In this document: positions 12,825 through 20,121 of the stretch, piece by piece
Position numbering within the stretch: position 1 is the stretch's first letter
Layout of the letters: the number at the start of each line of letters is the position of its first letter
Origin: Thermoplasmata archaeon
Lineage (GTDB): Archaea > Thermoplasmatota > Thermoplasmata > Thermoplasmatales > Thermoplasmataceae
Assembly (NCBI GenBank): GCA_021797055.1
Contig: JAKAAI010000025.1
Span: 1 to 21,349, forward strand
Direction: 5' to 3'
DNA: 21,349 bases
Translations under genes and position numbers: made by a program
Notes under the pieces: model-generated
The model's input: only the letters and a program-made list of their open reading frames with translations
Told to the model about the DNA's origin: nothing
Database searches by the model: none

Positions 12825-14486
12825 TTCCAGTGACGTAATCACGCCGGTTGAACCGTTGAGATATATCATCTCACCCTTCCTGGGCATCCTCTTGATTTGG
12901 GTCAGGACAAGACATGATATGCCTGAATCTTTTAATCTTGATTTTTGTGATGCCGTGAGCGATTTTGTAGTAACTATGACCTTTGTACCTTTTCCTGGAT
13001 GATCAAAATCTGTATCGGTGAATAGAATCTCCCCTTCTTCCCCTGGACGCATTTTCACTTTTCCCTTTAAGCCTTTTCCCTCTGGATATCCCCTTCCCAG
13101 AAATTCACCTATCGTGACGACACGAACATCGCTTGTGCCGCCAAGCAGGAAGTATGGAGCACCTGAAGCAACAACTATGTCCTCCCCCTTTCTGAACAGG
13201 TTTCCTGGCGTTATCTTCTCTATCGCCTCAAGGACACCAACAGACTTCTCAACGTCAGCGGGAAGCATTGCGACCCTGACACCACGGACCATTGTCAGCT
13301 TGCGGGCAAGGGATTCCGATGAAACGATTGCAATTATCTCGGCATTCGGTCTGAGGGCAGAAAGCATTCTTGCTGTTCCACCGTTTTTGGTAAACACAAC
13401 TATCTTCTGGGCAGAGATCTTCTCAGCCATTACTTTCGCAGCCTTGCATACGGAATATGCGATCTGGTTTCCAAAGAACTCGTCCGGTTCGTTCAGGTTT
13501 GTTGCAGACTTTTCTGCGTAGTAGGATATTTCATTCAGATATCTAACGACCTCAACCGGGTATCTTCCTATTGCCGTCTCCTCAGATGTCATAACAATAT
13601 CGCAGTTGTCGAATATTGCATTGGTTACATCAGATACCTCGGCCCTTGTAGGAACATCATTCTGCACCATAGATTCAAGCATCTGGGTCGCAACAATCGC
13701 AGGTATCCCCTGCCTGTGCGCTTCAAGTATTATCCTCTTCTGTGCAATTGCGACCTCGCTGATTGGAAGCTCCACACCAAGATCACCCCTTGCAACCATT
13801 ACAATATCGGATGCATGGGCAATCTCCCTGATCTGTGAATATCCACTCTTCGTCTCTATCTTAGAGACAGTTCTGCCGTCAGAACCTGATGCCTTCAGTT
13901 GATCCTCAAGTTTCCACATGTCCTCCCTTGACTGCACGAAAGAAAGTGCATAGAAGTCTACTTCCTGCTTTGTTCCCTCATCTATGAATGATATATCGCG
14001 ATCGGTAAGCGTCCCTAGGTCTATCTTAACTCCTGGAACATTTATCCTTGCCTTAGATCTGATCTGTCCTGAATTCAATGCCTTCACCTTGGCATGGCTC
14101 GAATCTGCTTCCACGACAGAGAACTGGTATGAACCATCCTGCATTACAACCGAGTCACCCTTTTTAAGCGATGCAAAGAAACCAGTCCGGTTGACGGGAA
14201 TGCCTGAATCAGATAAAGGATAGATCTTGCCCTGCTCGATATTGATCGGTTCATTCAGCTCCCCGACCCTGAGCTCTGGTCCCTTAAGATCCAGGAGGAT
14301 GGATATGTGCGTTGATAGTTCCGAATTAACGTAATCTGTAAGTGATCGAATCTTTCTTACATAATTTGTCTCGATGTGGGCAGTATTGATCCTGAGACCG
14401 GATAAACCAAGTTTAGCCATTTTTAGCAGTGTTTCTCTGTTGTCGCTTGATGGCCCAACTGTGCAAAGTACCTTAGTGTAAGGCAT
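12813..14486 (-). CDS. pyk: pyruvate kinase with extra C-terminal domain, 557 aa
   Basis: Converts phosphoenolpyruvate and ADP to pyruvate and ATP. The TIM barrel carries Arg32 (GLRINTAH), LDLKGPELR (65-73), the catalytic SKIET (Lys209, Glu211), MVARGDLGVE (Asp235) with the metal ligands, and ATQMLESM (266-273) plus PTRAE. The allosteric C-domain follows (KIVVFTKNGGTARML, about 361-375). Residues from about 463 to the end form an additional domain (GLKGKVKMRPGEEGEILFTDTD ... STGVITS) like the PEP-mobile-type swivel tail of bacillar pyruvate kinases, but without their TSH motif. Canonical N-x-S-H and LDTKGPE read N-T-A-H and LDLKGPE here, altering the region that binds K+ in the animal enzyme. 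Overlaps the dehydrogenase gene tail to tail by 12 nt. Confidence 0.93.
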   Translation of the reverse strand: MPYTKVLCTVGPSSDNRETLLKMAKLGLSGLRINTAHIETNYVRKIRSLTDYVNSELSTHISILLDLKGPELRVGELNEPINIEQGKIYPLSDSGIPVNRTGFFASLKKGDSVVMQDGSYQFSVVEADSSHAKVKALNSGQIRSKARINVPGVKIDLGTLTDRDISFIDEGTKQEVDFYALSFVQSREDMWKLEDQLKASGSDGRTVSKIETKSGYSQIREIAHASDIVMVARGDLGVELPISEVAIAQKRIILEAHRQGIPAIVATQMLESMVQNDVPTRAEVSDVTNAIFDNCDIVMTSEETAIGRYPVEVVRYLNEISYYAEKSATNLNEPDEFFGNQIAYSVCKAAKVMAEKISAQKIVVFTKNGGTARMLSALRPNAEIIAIVSSESLARKLTMVRGVRVAMLPADVEKSVGVLEAIEKITPGNLFRKGEDIVVASGAPYFLLGGTSDVRVVTIGEFLGRGYPEGKGLKGKVKMRPGEEGEILFTDTDFDHPGKGTKVIVTTKSLTASQKSRLKDSGISCLVLTQIKRMPRKGEMIYLNGSTGVITSLESSN

Positions 14487-14538
14487 ATATGGTCAGTATA
14501 TCAAGTGATTAATATTTCACCATCTACCGCAAGGATAC

Positions 14539-14547
14539 GTATATATT
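14539..14547 (-). promoter_or_regulatory. putative promoter of pyk
   Basis: The minus strand reads AATATATAC about 55 nt before the pyk ATG, in the short gap between the trp operon's last gene and pyk. It predicts a ~30-nt leader. No strong ribosome site lies next to the ATG. Confidence 0.4.
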
Positions 14548-14587
14548 CCTGGGAAATGACAGATCTTAGGTAAAACTTCTCAGTAAA

Positions 14588-14600
14588 TCTGCGGCGCAGA
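14588..14600 (-). terminator. hairpin abutting the stop of the trp operon
   Basis: TCTGCGGCGCAGA is a perfect palindrome around one central base (5-bp stem, 3-nt loop). It lies directly after the DAHP synthase TAA and is followed on the minus strand by T-rich TTTACTGAGAAGTTTTACC. Archaeal termination relies mainly on T tracts, so the hairpin may serve as an mRNA 3' end instead. Confidence 0.35.
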
Positions 14601-15386
14601 TTAGACATATTCCTTCCTGCAGGAAGGGAGCATGTTCGTGAGATCGTCATTTAGCGCACTGAACTGGGCGAAATCCAGCTGCTGCTGGCTGTCGCTGAGT
14701 GCGGTGACTGGATTTGGATGCACCTCTATTATCAAACCATCTGCACCAACCGCCAGTCCTGCCTTCGCAAGTGGTGATACGTATCGGGATATGCCAGCTG
14801 GATGACTCGGATCTACGATTACGGGAAGATCTGTCCTTTCCTGCAGTACGGGAACTGCTGAAATTTCAAGTGTGAACCTTGTTGACTGCTCGAATGTTCT
14901 TATCCCTCTCTCGGCCAGTATCACCTTGTTATTCCCCTCCTTGGTTATGTATTTAGATGCATTGATCAATTCATCAAGAGTGTTCCCGAAACCCCTTTTC
15001 AGTAAAACAGGAACATTAGTTCTTCCCACCTTCCTCAGAAGAGAAAAGTTCTGCGAATTTCTTGAGCCAATCTGTATTATGTCAGAAGATTCCATCAAAA
15101 TCTTAAGATCTTCAGCATCCATGAGCTCGGTTGCAATTGCCATTCCTGTCTCTTCTCTGGCAATCTTCAGAAGCCGAAGACCTTCCTTTCCAAGTCCCTG
15201 GAACGAATCTGGACTGGTTCTTGGCTTATAGGCTCCTCCCCTCAGAACTTTGACGCCAAGCTTTGACAGAAATTTCGCAGTTTTTACAATCTGTTCTTCG
15301 CTTTCAACTGCACATGGGCCCGCAATCATAAGGAAATTCCCATCGTGGAATTCAATGTTGTCAGTTATATTGAAAGAAAAACGCAT
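14601..15386 (-). CDS. 3-deoxy-7-phosphoheptulonate (DAHP) synthase, type I-beta, 261 aa
   Basis: Condenses phosphoenolpyruvate with erythrose 4-phosphate, the first step of the shikimate pathway. The barrel shows MIAGPCAVES, RGGAYKPRTSP, QIGSRNSQN, VLLKRGF, ERGIRT, VIVDPSHPAG (His) and IIEVHPNP, all typical of the short AroA I-beta/KDO8P-like group. The YKPRTSP form indicates DAHP rather than KDO8P synthase. There is no ACT or chorismate mutase domain, so no built-in feedback module is seen. The start is ATG 15386, which overlaps the trpC stop (TGATG) and has GGGGGTG 5 nt upstream; a TTG at 15389 would sit too close to it. As the last gene of the trp operon it ties precursor supply to tryptophan demand. 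Confidence 0.92.
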   Translation of the reverse strand: MRFSFNITDNIEFHDGNFLMIAGPCAVESEEQIVKTAKFLSKLGVKVLRGGAYKPRTSPDSFQGLGKEGLRLLKIAREETGMAIATELMDAEDLKILMESSDIIQIGSRNSQNFSLLRKVGRTNVPVLLKRGFGNTLDELINASKYITKEGNNKVILAERGIRTFEQSTRFTLEISAVPVLQERTDLPVIVDPSHPAGISRYVSPLAKAGLAVGADGLIIEVHPNPVTALSDSQQQLDFAQFSALNDDLTNMLPSCRKEYV

Positions 15387-16108
15387 CAAGACACCCCCAT
15401 CCTGTTTAGCATAGACGTACCGATCAGGAAACCTGAAAAATTTTCCATGTAATCGGATGGAATATTATCGTAATCGAGGCCACTTTCCAGTATCTTTATG
15501 CCGGGCATACTCTTGATCTTGGTGACAACAATTTCTGTTTCATCTTCTATCTGCATTGTCAAAAGGTTCCGCCTGTTGTATCCAAGTATGCTGTATGTCC
15601 CAGATTTGCATTTTTCAAGCATGTCGATTGAATGAAACTCAGTAACAACCTCCAGCCCCAGACCCATTGCGTATTTAGATAAGACCCTGAGCTGCTCCTC
15701 CGACAGAAAATCTGCTATCAGGAGGATTGCATCAGCTCCTGCATTATATGCGCTAATGATCATTTCCTTGCTGGAGATGAAATCCTTAGCTAATACTGGA
15801 ATATTAAGTGCAGAAGCTTCCAGCAGATCAGAATATGAACCATTGAAATAATCGGGTTCCGTAAGAATACTGATGCCTGATATTCCAAAATCAATGATCC
15901 TATCGAAGTAATCTTGCATTTTCATTCCCTCATGGATGCTGAATCCTGACGGTGACGATCTCTTAAATTCAGCTATTATGGGATGCCTGCCTTCCTTTCT
16001 TGAATCTGTGAGTGATTTCTTGAGGCTCAGGATACCACGTCTGCGCATGCTTGACGTGATCAGTTTCCTGCTAGGATTTTTCATGTATATTTCTTCAACT
16101 ACAGACAT
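15386..16108 (-). CDS. trpC: indole-3-glycerol-phosphate synthase, 240 aa
   Basis: Closes the indole ring from carboxyphenylamino-deoxyribulose phosphate. Conserved blocks in order: IIAEFKRSSPSG (catalytic Glu and Lys), ISILTEPDYFNGS, VLAKDFI (Lys), GADAILLI, LEVVTEFHS (Glu), ILGYNRRNL (Asn) and ILESGL (Glu, Ser). ILGYNRRN stands where most have IGINNRNL. The length fits a monofunctional archaeal enzyme. The ATG shares its first base with the trpG stop (TAATG), and GGTGGGA is upstream. Standard position between trpG and the DAHP synthase gene. Confidence 0.93.
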   Translation of the reverse strand: MSVVEEIYMKNPSRKLITSSMRRRGILSLKKSLTDSRKEGRHPIIAEFKRSSPSGFSIHEGMKMQDYFDRIIDFGISGISILTEPDYFNGSYSDLLEASALNIPVLAKDFISSKEMIISAYNAGADAILLIADFLSEEQLRVLSKYAMGLGLEVVTEFHSIDMLEKCKSGTYSILGYNRRNLLTMQIEDETEIVVTKIKSMPGIKILESGLDYDNIPSDYMENFSGFLIGTSMLNRMGVS

Positions 16109-16665
16109 TATCCCACCAAAAAATTCCGTATGATCCTGTCACCGTATTCGGTAAAATGACTTTCAGGATGAAACTGTATCCCGAAAGTTTTGTTGTCAGC
16201 TGTGTGGAAACCCATAATAGAACCATCAGATTTCGCTATAGAATCGACGATTATTGATGCAGAGGGCTCGATAACAAGCGAATGGTATCTGACTGCACTG
16301 AATTCTTCAGGTACGTCCCTGTAGAGCGGGGATGAAAAATGCCTTATCGTATCTATCTCTCCGTGTTTTATGCTTTCAGCCCTTCTAACGTTGCAGCCCA
16401 GCATGGTTGCGAGTAACTGGTGTCCAAAACATATGCCCAGTATCCTCTTCTTGCCCAGTTCAATTACTTCAGGTGTGGAGCCTCGGTCTCTTGTATATTT
16501 TGGATTGCCAGGTCCAGGCGAAATTATGATCGCGTTCGCCTCGTCTACGTTAACATCTTTGACCCTGTCGTTTTCTATTATCTCCACGCTGTGACCAAAT
16601 GTCTCAACAGCCTGCTTGATGTTATAGACAAATGAATCGTAGTTATCTATTATCAATACTTTCAT
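16108..16665 (-). CDS. trpG: anthranilate synthase, glutamine amidotransferase subunit, 185 aa
   Basis: Supplies ammonia from glutamine to TrpE. It has MKVLIIDNYDSFVYNI at the start, the oxyanion loop ISPGPGNP, nucleophile Cys in LGICFGHQLL, the RYHSL strand, and the His-Glu of FGIQFHPESHFTEYG. The frame is open seven codons further (16686), but the ATG at 16665 begins the family's conserved N-terminus and has GGAGG 8 nt upstream. It overlaps the end of trpE by 23 nt, so the two subunits are likely coupled and made in balance. A shared role in p-aminobenzoate synthesis is possible. Confidence 0.93.
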   Translation of the reverse strand: MKVLIIDNYDSFVYNIKQAVETFGHSVEIIENDRVKDVNVDEANAIIISPGPGNPKYTRDRGSTPEVIELGKKRILGICFGHQLLATMLGCNVRRAESIKHGEIDTIRHFSSPLYRDVPEEFSAVRYHSLVIEPSASIIVDSIAKSDGSIMGFHTADNKTFGIQFHPESHFTEYGDRIIRNFLVG

Positions 16666-17809
16666 TAAGCAATCCTCCAGTTGCACTGATTGATTTGTTG
16701 AACATCTCCTGTACCTCCATCACCGGATCTGAATCCTTGACTATGCCAGCGCCAGCCTGTGTGTAGCAACGATTTCTGTATCTGAAGACACTTCGTATCA
16801 TAAGCGCAAGATCCATAGAATCCTGGCCAAAAAGACCAATAGCACCCGAATATGGTCCCCTTTCAGAATCCTCATACTCAGAGATAAGCTGAATTGCCCT
16901 CTTCTTTGGAGCCCCTGAAACTGTTCCGGCAGGAAATACTGCATTGATAACATCCGAATTTCCCAAGCCATTCTTGAGTTTCGATGTTACATGGCTTACG
17001 ATATGCTGTACTGAGGCATATTTCCTCAGAAACATTGATCTGTTAACCCTGACAGTGCCGGTGGCTGAAACTTTACCGAGATCATTTCTTGCAAGATCCA
17101 CGAGCATGCGGTGTTCGAGTTTATCCTTTTCAGAACTCATAAGGTTGGATCCAAGATCTGAATCCTCTTTGCTATCGTACGACCTGTGAATTGTACCTGC
17201 AATCGGGAAAATTTCAAGGTCTCCACCAAATCTTGATACCAGATTCTCCGGTGATGAACCGGATATTTCAATTCCTTTGGACCTGTAGTAGAAAACATAT
17301 AGCGATAGATCGCTGAGCAAATTTCTCTTAGTTACTGAAAGAAGATCCATTTCTGGCAGTTCAAACTTTCTGGAAAGAACAACCTGAAGAAGTTCTCCTG
17401 CCCTTATCCTTTCTATTGCTTCTGCAATTTTTTCAGAAAGTTCCTGATCATGGAAAGGGACTGAATGAACTGCGGAAATCTGAGACTTTTCCCTCTGGAT
17501 CTTGCCGGAAATAAGCTTATCAGGTATAAATGACTGCATCAAAGGCAGTTCAGATCTCTTTATTGGAATATCTGGAAAGATGGAAGATATGTAATCGAAT
17601 GGAACAAAGAGCGGCAAGTATTTTATGTCGTCCGATAATCTGTCTGAAAGATCATTCATAAAGGATCCAAAATTACCGTCTGCCTTCAGGATTGATCCAT
17701 TTCCATGCATAAGCAATTCCTTTCCCATCAACGGATTGTCCCTGTCAAACTTGCAGAAATAAAAGATATTTTCAGATTCCCTGAAATCACGAATTCTGTC
17801 AAAAATCAT
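16643..17809 (-). CDS. trpE: anthranilate synthase component I, 388 aa
   Basis: Makes anthranilate from chorismate with ammonia from TrpG. The chorismate-utilising core has LQVVLSRKFELP, ISGSSPENLV, IFPIAGTIHR, DLARNDLGKV, VQHIVSHV, FPAGTVSGAPKKRA and TQAGAGIVKDSDP. The N-terminal domain is short (about 110 residues before the core), and the LLES tryptophan-binding motif of feedback-sensitive TrpE is not obvious; the nearest string is GKELLMHGN. The ATG directly follows the trpF TGA, with GGAGGCG upstream. Confidence 0.92.
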   Translation of the reverse strand: MIFDRIRDFRESENIFYFCKFDRDNPLMGKELLMHGNGSILKADGNFGSFMNDLSDRLSDDIKYLPLFVPFDYISSIFPDIPIKRSELPLMQSFIPDKLISGKIQREKSQISAVHSVPFHDQELSEKIAEAIERIRAGELLQVVLSRKFELPEMDLLSVTKRNLLSDLSLYVFYYRSKGIEISGSSPENLVSRFGGDLEIFPIAGTIHRSYDSKEDSDLGSNLMSSEKDKLEHRMLVDLARNDLGKVSATGTVRVNRSMFLRKYASVQHIVSHVTSKLKNGLGNSDVINAVFPAGTVSGAPKKRAIQLISEYEDSERGPYSGAIGLFGQDSMDLALMIRSVFRYRNRCYTQAGAGIVKDSDPVMEVQEMFNKSISATGGLLNESIDNR

Positions 17810-18409
17810 TCAGCTTTTCGCCTCCTTCAGGTAAAGTGCCAATTTTTCAGGATCCTTTATTCCGGGTTCAATCTCAATTGAGCTGCTTGCGTCTATTATA
17901 GTAGGTTCCAGCTTCTTGACAACTGGCAGATCGTCGACAGATATCCGGCCTGATATGCCTATCTGGAATCTTTCTGCTATACTGGAGGCAAGATCATAGT
18001 GATTTTTGAAACCGGAAACAAATTCCAAAAGAACATAGTCTGTACCTGCATTACGGTATGAAGTTATTGAACCAGTTAAGTCTGGATCAAGCGACGCGAC
18101 TACGGATATTGTCTTTAGCCCGGTCATCTCCTTTATTTTTTGTATATCTTCAGCCTTGTGCTTAAAATGCAGCTGTACGTAATCCAGATACCGAACCTCG
18201 TCACCTATCTCATCCATTGATGTGTAGACTCCAGCAATATGCTTTCCAAGGCCGCTGACCTCCCTTGCAGTGTCACTGTTCACCTTCCTCTTAGATCTCT
18301 TTGAAAATACAAGCCCAAGTATATCCGCCCCACAGTCTGCTGCGATTCTTGCATCAACCATCCTCGTGAGCCCACAAATTTTAATAAGCGGATCAGTCAA
18401 TGCTTTCAA
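17810..18409 (-). CDS. trpF: phosphoribosylanthranilate isomerase, 199 aa
   Basis: An Amadori isomerase of the tryptophan pathway. It has LIKICGLTR with catalytic Cys12, GADILGLVFSKRSKR (phosphate-side Arg/Lys), YVQLHF, and the end IIDASSSIEIEPGIKD in place of the usual DVSSGVE...GKKD. The catalytic Asp, normally in LLDT, is Glu129 here (YVLLEF), and the following GGSG loop is shortened to VSGFKNHYD. The fold length is normal. The start is TTG 18409; a second in-frame TTG at 18400 is spaced better from GGGGGT (18411-18416), so the true N-terminus may be three residues shorter. Overlaps trpD by 17 nt. Confidence 0.88.
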   Translation of the reverse strand: MKALTDPLIKICGLTRMVDARIAADCGADILGLVFSKRSKRKVNSDTAREVSGLGKHIAGVYTSMDEIGDEVRYLDYVQLHFKHKAEDIQKIKEMTGLKTISVVASLDPDLTGSITSYRNAGTDYVLLEFVSGFKNHYDLASSIAERFQIGISGRISVDDLPVVKKLEPTIIDASSSIEIEPGIKDPEKLALYLKEAKS

Positions 18410-19391
18410 TACCCCCTGATATTTTTTTGAATGACTTTTTGCCGATCCCTTTCTTTATTGCATCTCTTGCAATTGAATATCCCTCTTCGAGATCAGATGC
18501 CTCCTTCTTAAGCATAAGAAGAGGTGCAGCATTAAGGGCGATAAAAGATGATATCTTCTCATCCTTTCCGAAGAGTCCATCAAGGAATTTTTGACGGTTT
18601 TTAAGTGGATCATGGAAGGAGATGTTATGATAAGATATTTCCGGAAGGCCAATTGCCTTTGGATCTATGAGCATCTCTTTCCTCTGCGAATCCACAAGGA
18701 TAGAGTATGTTTCAGACACGGGAGAAATTTCATCCATGCCGTCCTTTCCATGCACTATGAATCCCTTCTTCCTCCTTATAGAAAGAAAATCTGCATAGAG
18801 TGTGCATATCTCCTGGTCAGATGATCCTATGACTATCGTATCTGGGTCGCAGGGATTTGTAATAGGGCCTAAATAATTCATTATAGTCTTGAATGTGAGC
18901 ATCTTCCTTGCGGGGAAGAATTTTGCAAATGATGAATTGTAGTGCGGTGCGAGAATATAAGCAAAGTTCAACCTTTCAAGATCCTGAATGATCTGTTCCC
19001 TGCTTTTCTCGAATTTATACCCCATCTTGGAGAGGATGTCACCACTCCCCTGAGGACTAGTTATCGCACGGTTACCGTGTTTGGCCATCCTGATTCCAAG
19101 ACCGGCGCACAGTATTGAAGCTGCAGTGCTTACGTTTATGGTATTCTTGCCATCGCCCCCTGTGCCGACAATGTCACTGGTATTCTCGATTGGTTCAATC
19201 GTTGCCTCAGACCTGACAGCGTTTGCAAATCCAGTCAGCTCCTGCCCTGTCACACCCTTCATGTGCATTGCAAGCAGAAAAACTGTCTTTTCCAGATCGG
19301 TTCCACTTGCTATAAGTGTCTTCATCAGATCAAAAGCATGCTGTTCATTCAGGTCCCGCCTGTCAATTATAATATCAATATCATATAACAC
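18393..19391 (-). CDS. trpD: anthranilate phosphoribosyltransferase, 332 aa
   Basis: Joins anthranilate and PRPP. The N-terminal helical domain (to about residue 70) precedes SDIVGTGGDGKNTINVSTAAS (PRPP glycine loop), AKHGNRAITSPQGSGD (metal/PRPP binding), the anthranilate segment YILAPHYN, FFPARKMLTFKTIMNYLGPITNP (conserved Arg and the LGP-x-x-NP turn), and VVHGK-like IVHGKDGMDEIS. The start is GTG 19391, 11 nt inside the end of trpA; no in-frame ATG fits. The length is usual for the family. Confidence 0.93.
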   Translation of the reverse strand: MLYDIDIIIDRRDLNEQHAFDLMKTLIASGTDLEKTVFLLAMHMKGVTGQELTGFANAVRSEATIEPIENTSDIVGTGGDGKNTINVSTAASILCAGLGIRMAKHGNRAITSPQGSGDILSKMGYKFEKSREQIIQDLERLNFAYILAPHYNSSFAKFFPARKMLTFKTIMNYLGPITNPCDPDTIVIGSSDQEICTLYADFLSIRRKKGFIVHGKDGMDEISPVSETYSILVDSQRKEMLIDPKAIGLPEISYHNISFHDPLKNRQKFLDGLFGKDEKISSFIALNAAPLLMLKKEASDLEEGYSIARDAIKKGIGKKSFKKISGGIESID

Positions 19392-20121
19392 TGTCCAGCG
19401 CCTCCCTAAATTCCCTTATCTTGTTATAAGCCGCGGTAAAATTATGACCGGATATGTCATCTATAAGTGCGGAACCGATTGCAACACCATCACCACCGTG
19501 TTTCAGGATTGCTAATATATCAGTGCGATTCCTTATACCGAAACCAAAAATAACTGATCTGCCAGCGCAGACTTCCATTGCTCGAGCTGCAACGTTGTCA
19601 ACATTGAAAGGCATGTTTATGCCGGTCGAGGGCTGCAAGCCGTAATATATCCACGATTTAGTTATTGATAGGACCCTCCGTATCACGCTGTCCGGGGTGG
19701 CTGCATTGAAAAAAGGTATGAATGATATGTTCGATTCCGCCAGTTTCTTCACTGTTTGATCAATTTTTGACGGGAAATCTATAAGCATGTCTGGGACTAT
19801 TACCTCCGTTATACCATAATTTTTCATGAATGAGATATATCCATCAAGGTCACCTGACAGATCAGAAAAGTAAGATAGCGCTATCTTCCTTTCGCAGATA
19901 TTATCACTTTTTTCAAATATTTCCCTGAAGCCCGAAAATTCAGGTAAATCTATCCTTTTATGTGTAAGCCTTATTTTAGGACCATCGTACCTTGGGTCCC
20001 TTGATGGGAGGCCGAACTCTATTCCGTCAACTATTCCGCTTTCCATCTGTTCAATGAATGTTGCAAGGGTATCATTATCTGGGTATCCCAGCGTTATGTA
20101 AATGAAAAGTTTCTTTCTCAT
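19381..20121 (-). CDS. trpA: tryptophan synthase alpha subunit, 246 aa
   Basis: Splits indole-3-glycerol phosphate into indole and glyceraldehyde 3-phosphate. The barrel starts FIYITLGYPD (family: YITAGYP). Catalytic Glu lies in DGIEFGLPSRDPRYDGPKI, and the Asp of the DGP turn is also present. Later come VIVPDMLIDF, FIPFFNAATPD, YYGLQPSTGI and FGFGIRNR ... GGDGVAIGSALID (phosphate site). The loop after the active Asp and loop 6 are shorter than in bacterial TrpA, and total length is 20 residues below the E. coli enzyme. The ATG overlaps the trpB stop (ATGA), the classical coupling of the two subunits. Confidence 0.92.
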   Translation of the reverse strand: MRKKLFIYITLGYPDNDTLATFIEQMESGIVDGIEFGLPSRDPRYDGPKIRLTHKRIDLPEFSGFREIFEKSDNICERKIALSYFSDLSGDLDGYISFMKNYGITEVIVPDMLIDFPSKIDQTVKKLAESNISFIPFFNAATPDSVIRRVLSITKSWIYYGLQPSTGINMPFNVDNVAARAMEVCAGRSVIFGFGIRNRTDILAILKHGGDGVAIGSALIDDISGHNFTAAYNKIREFREALDSVI

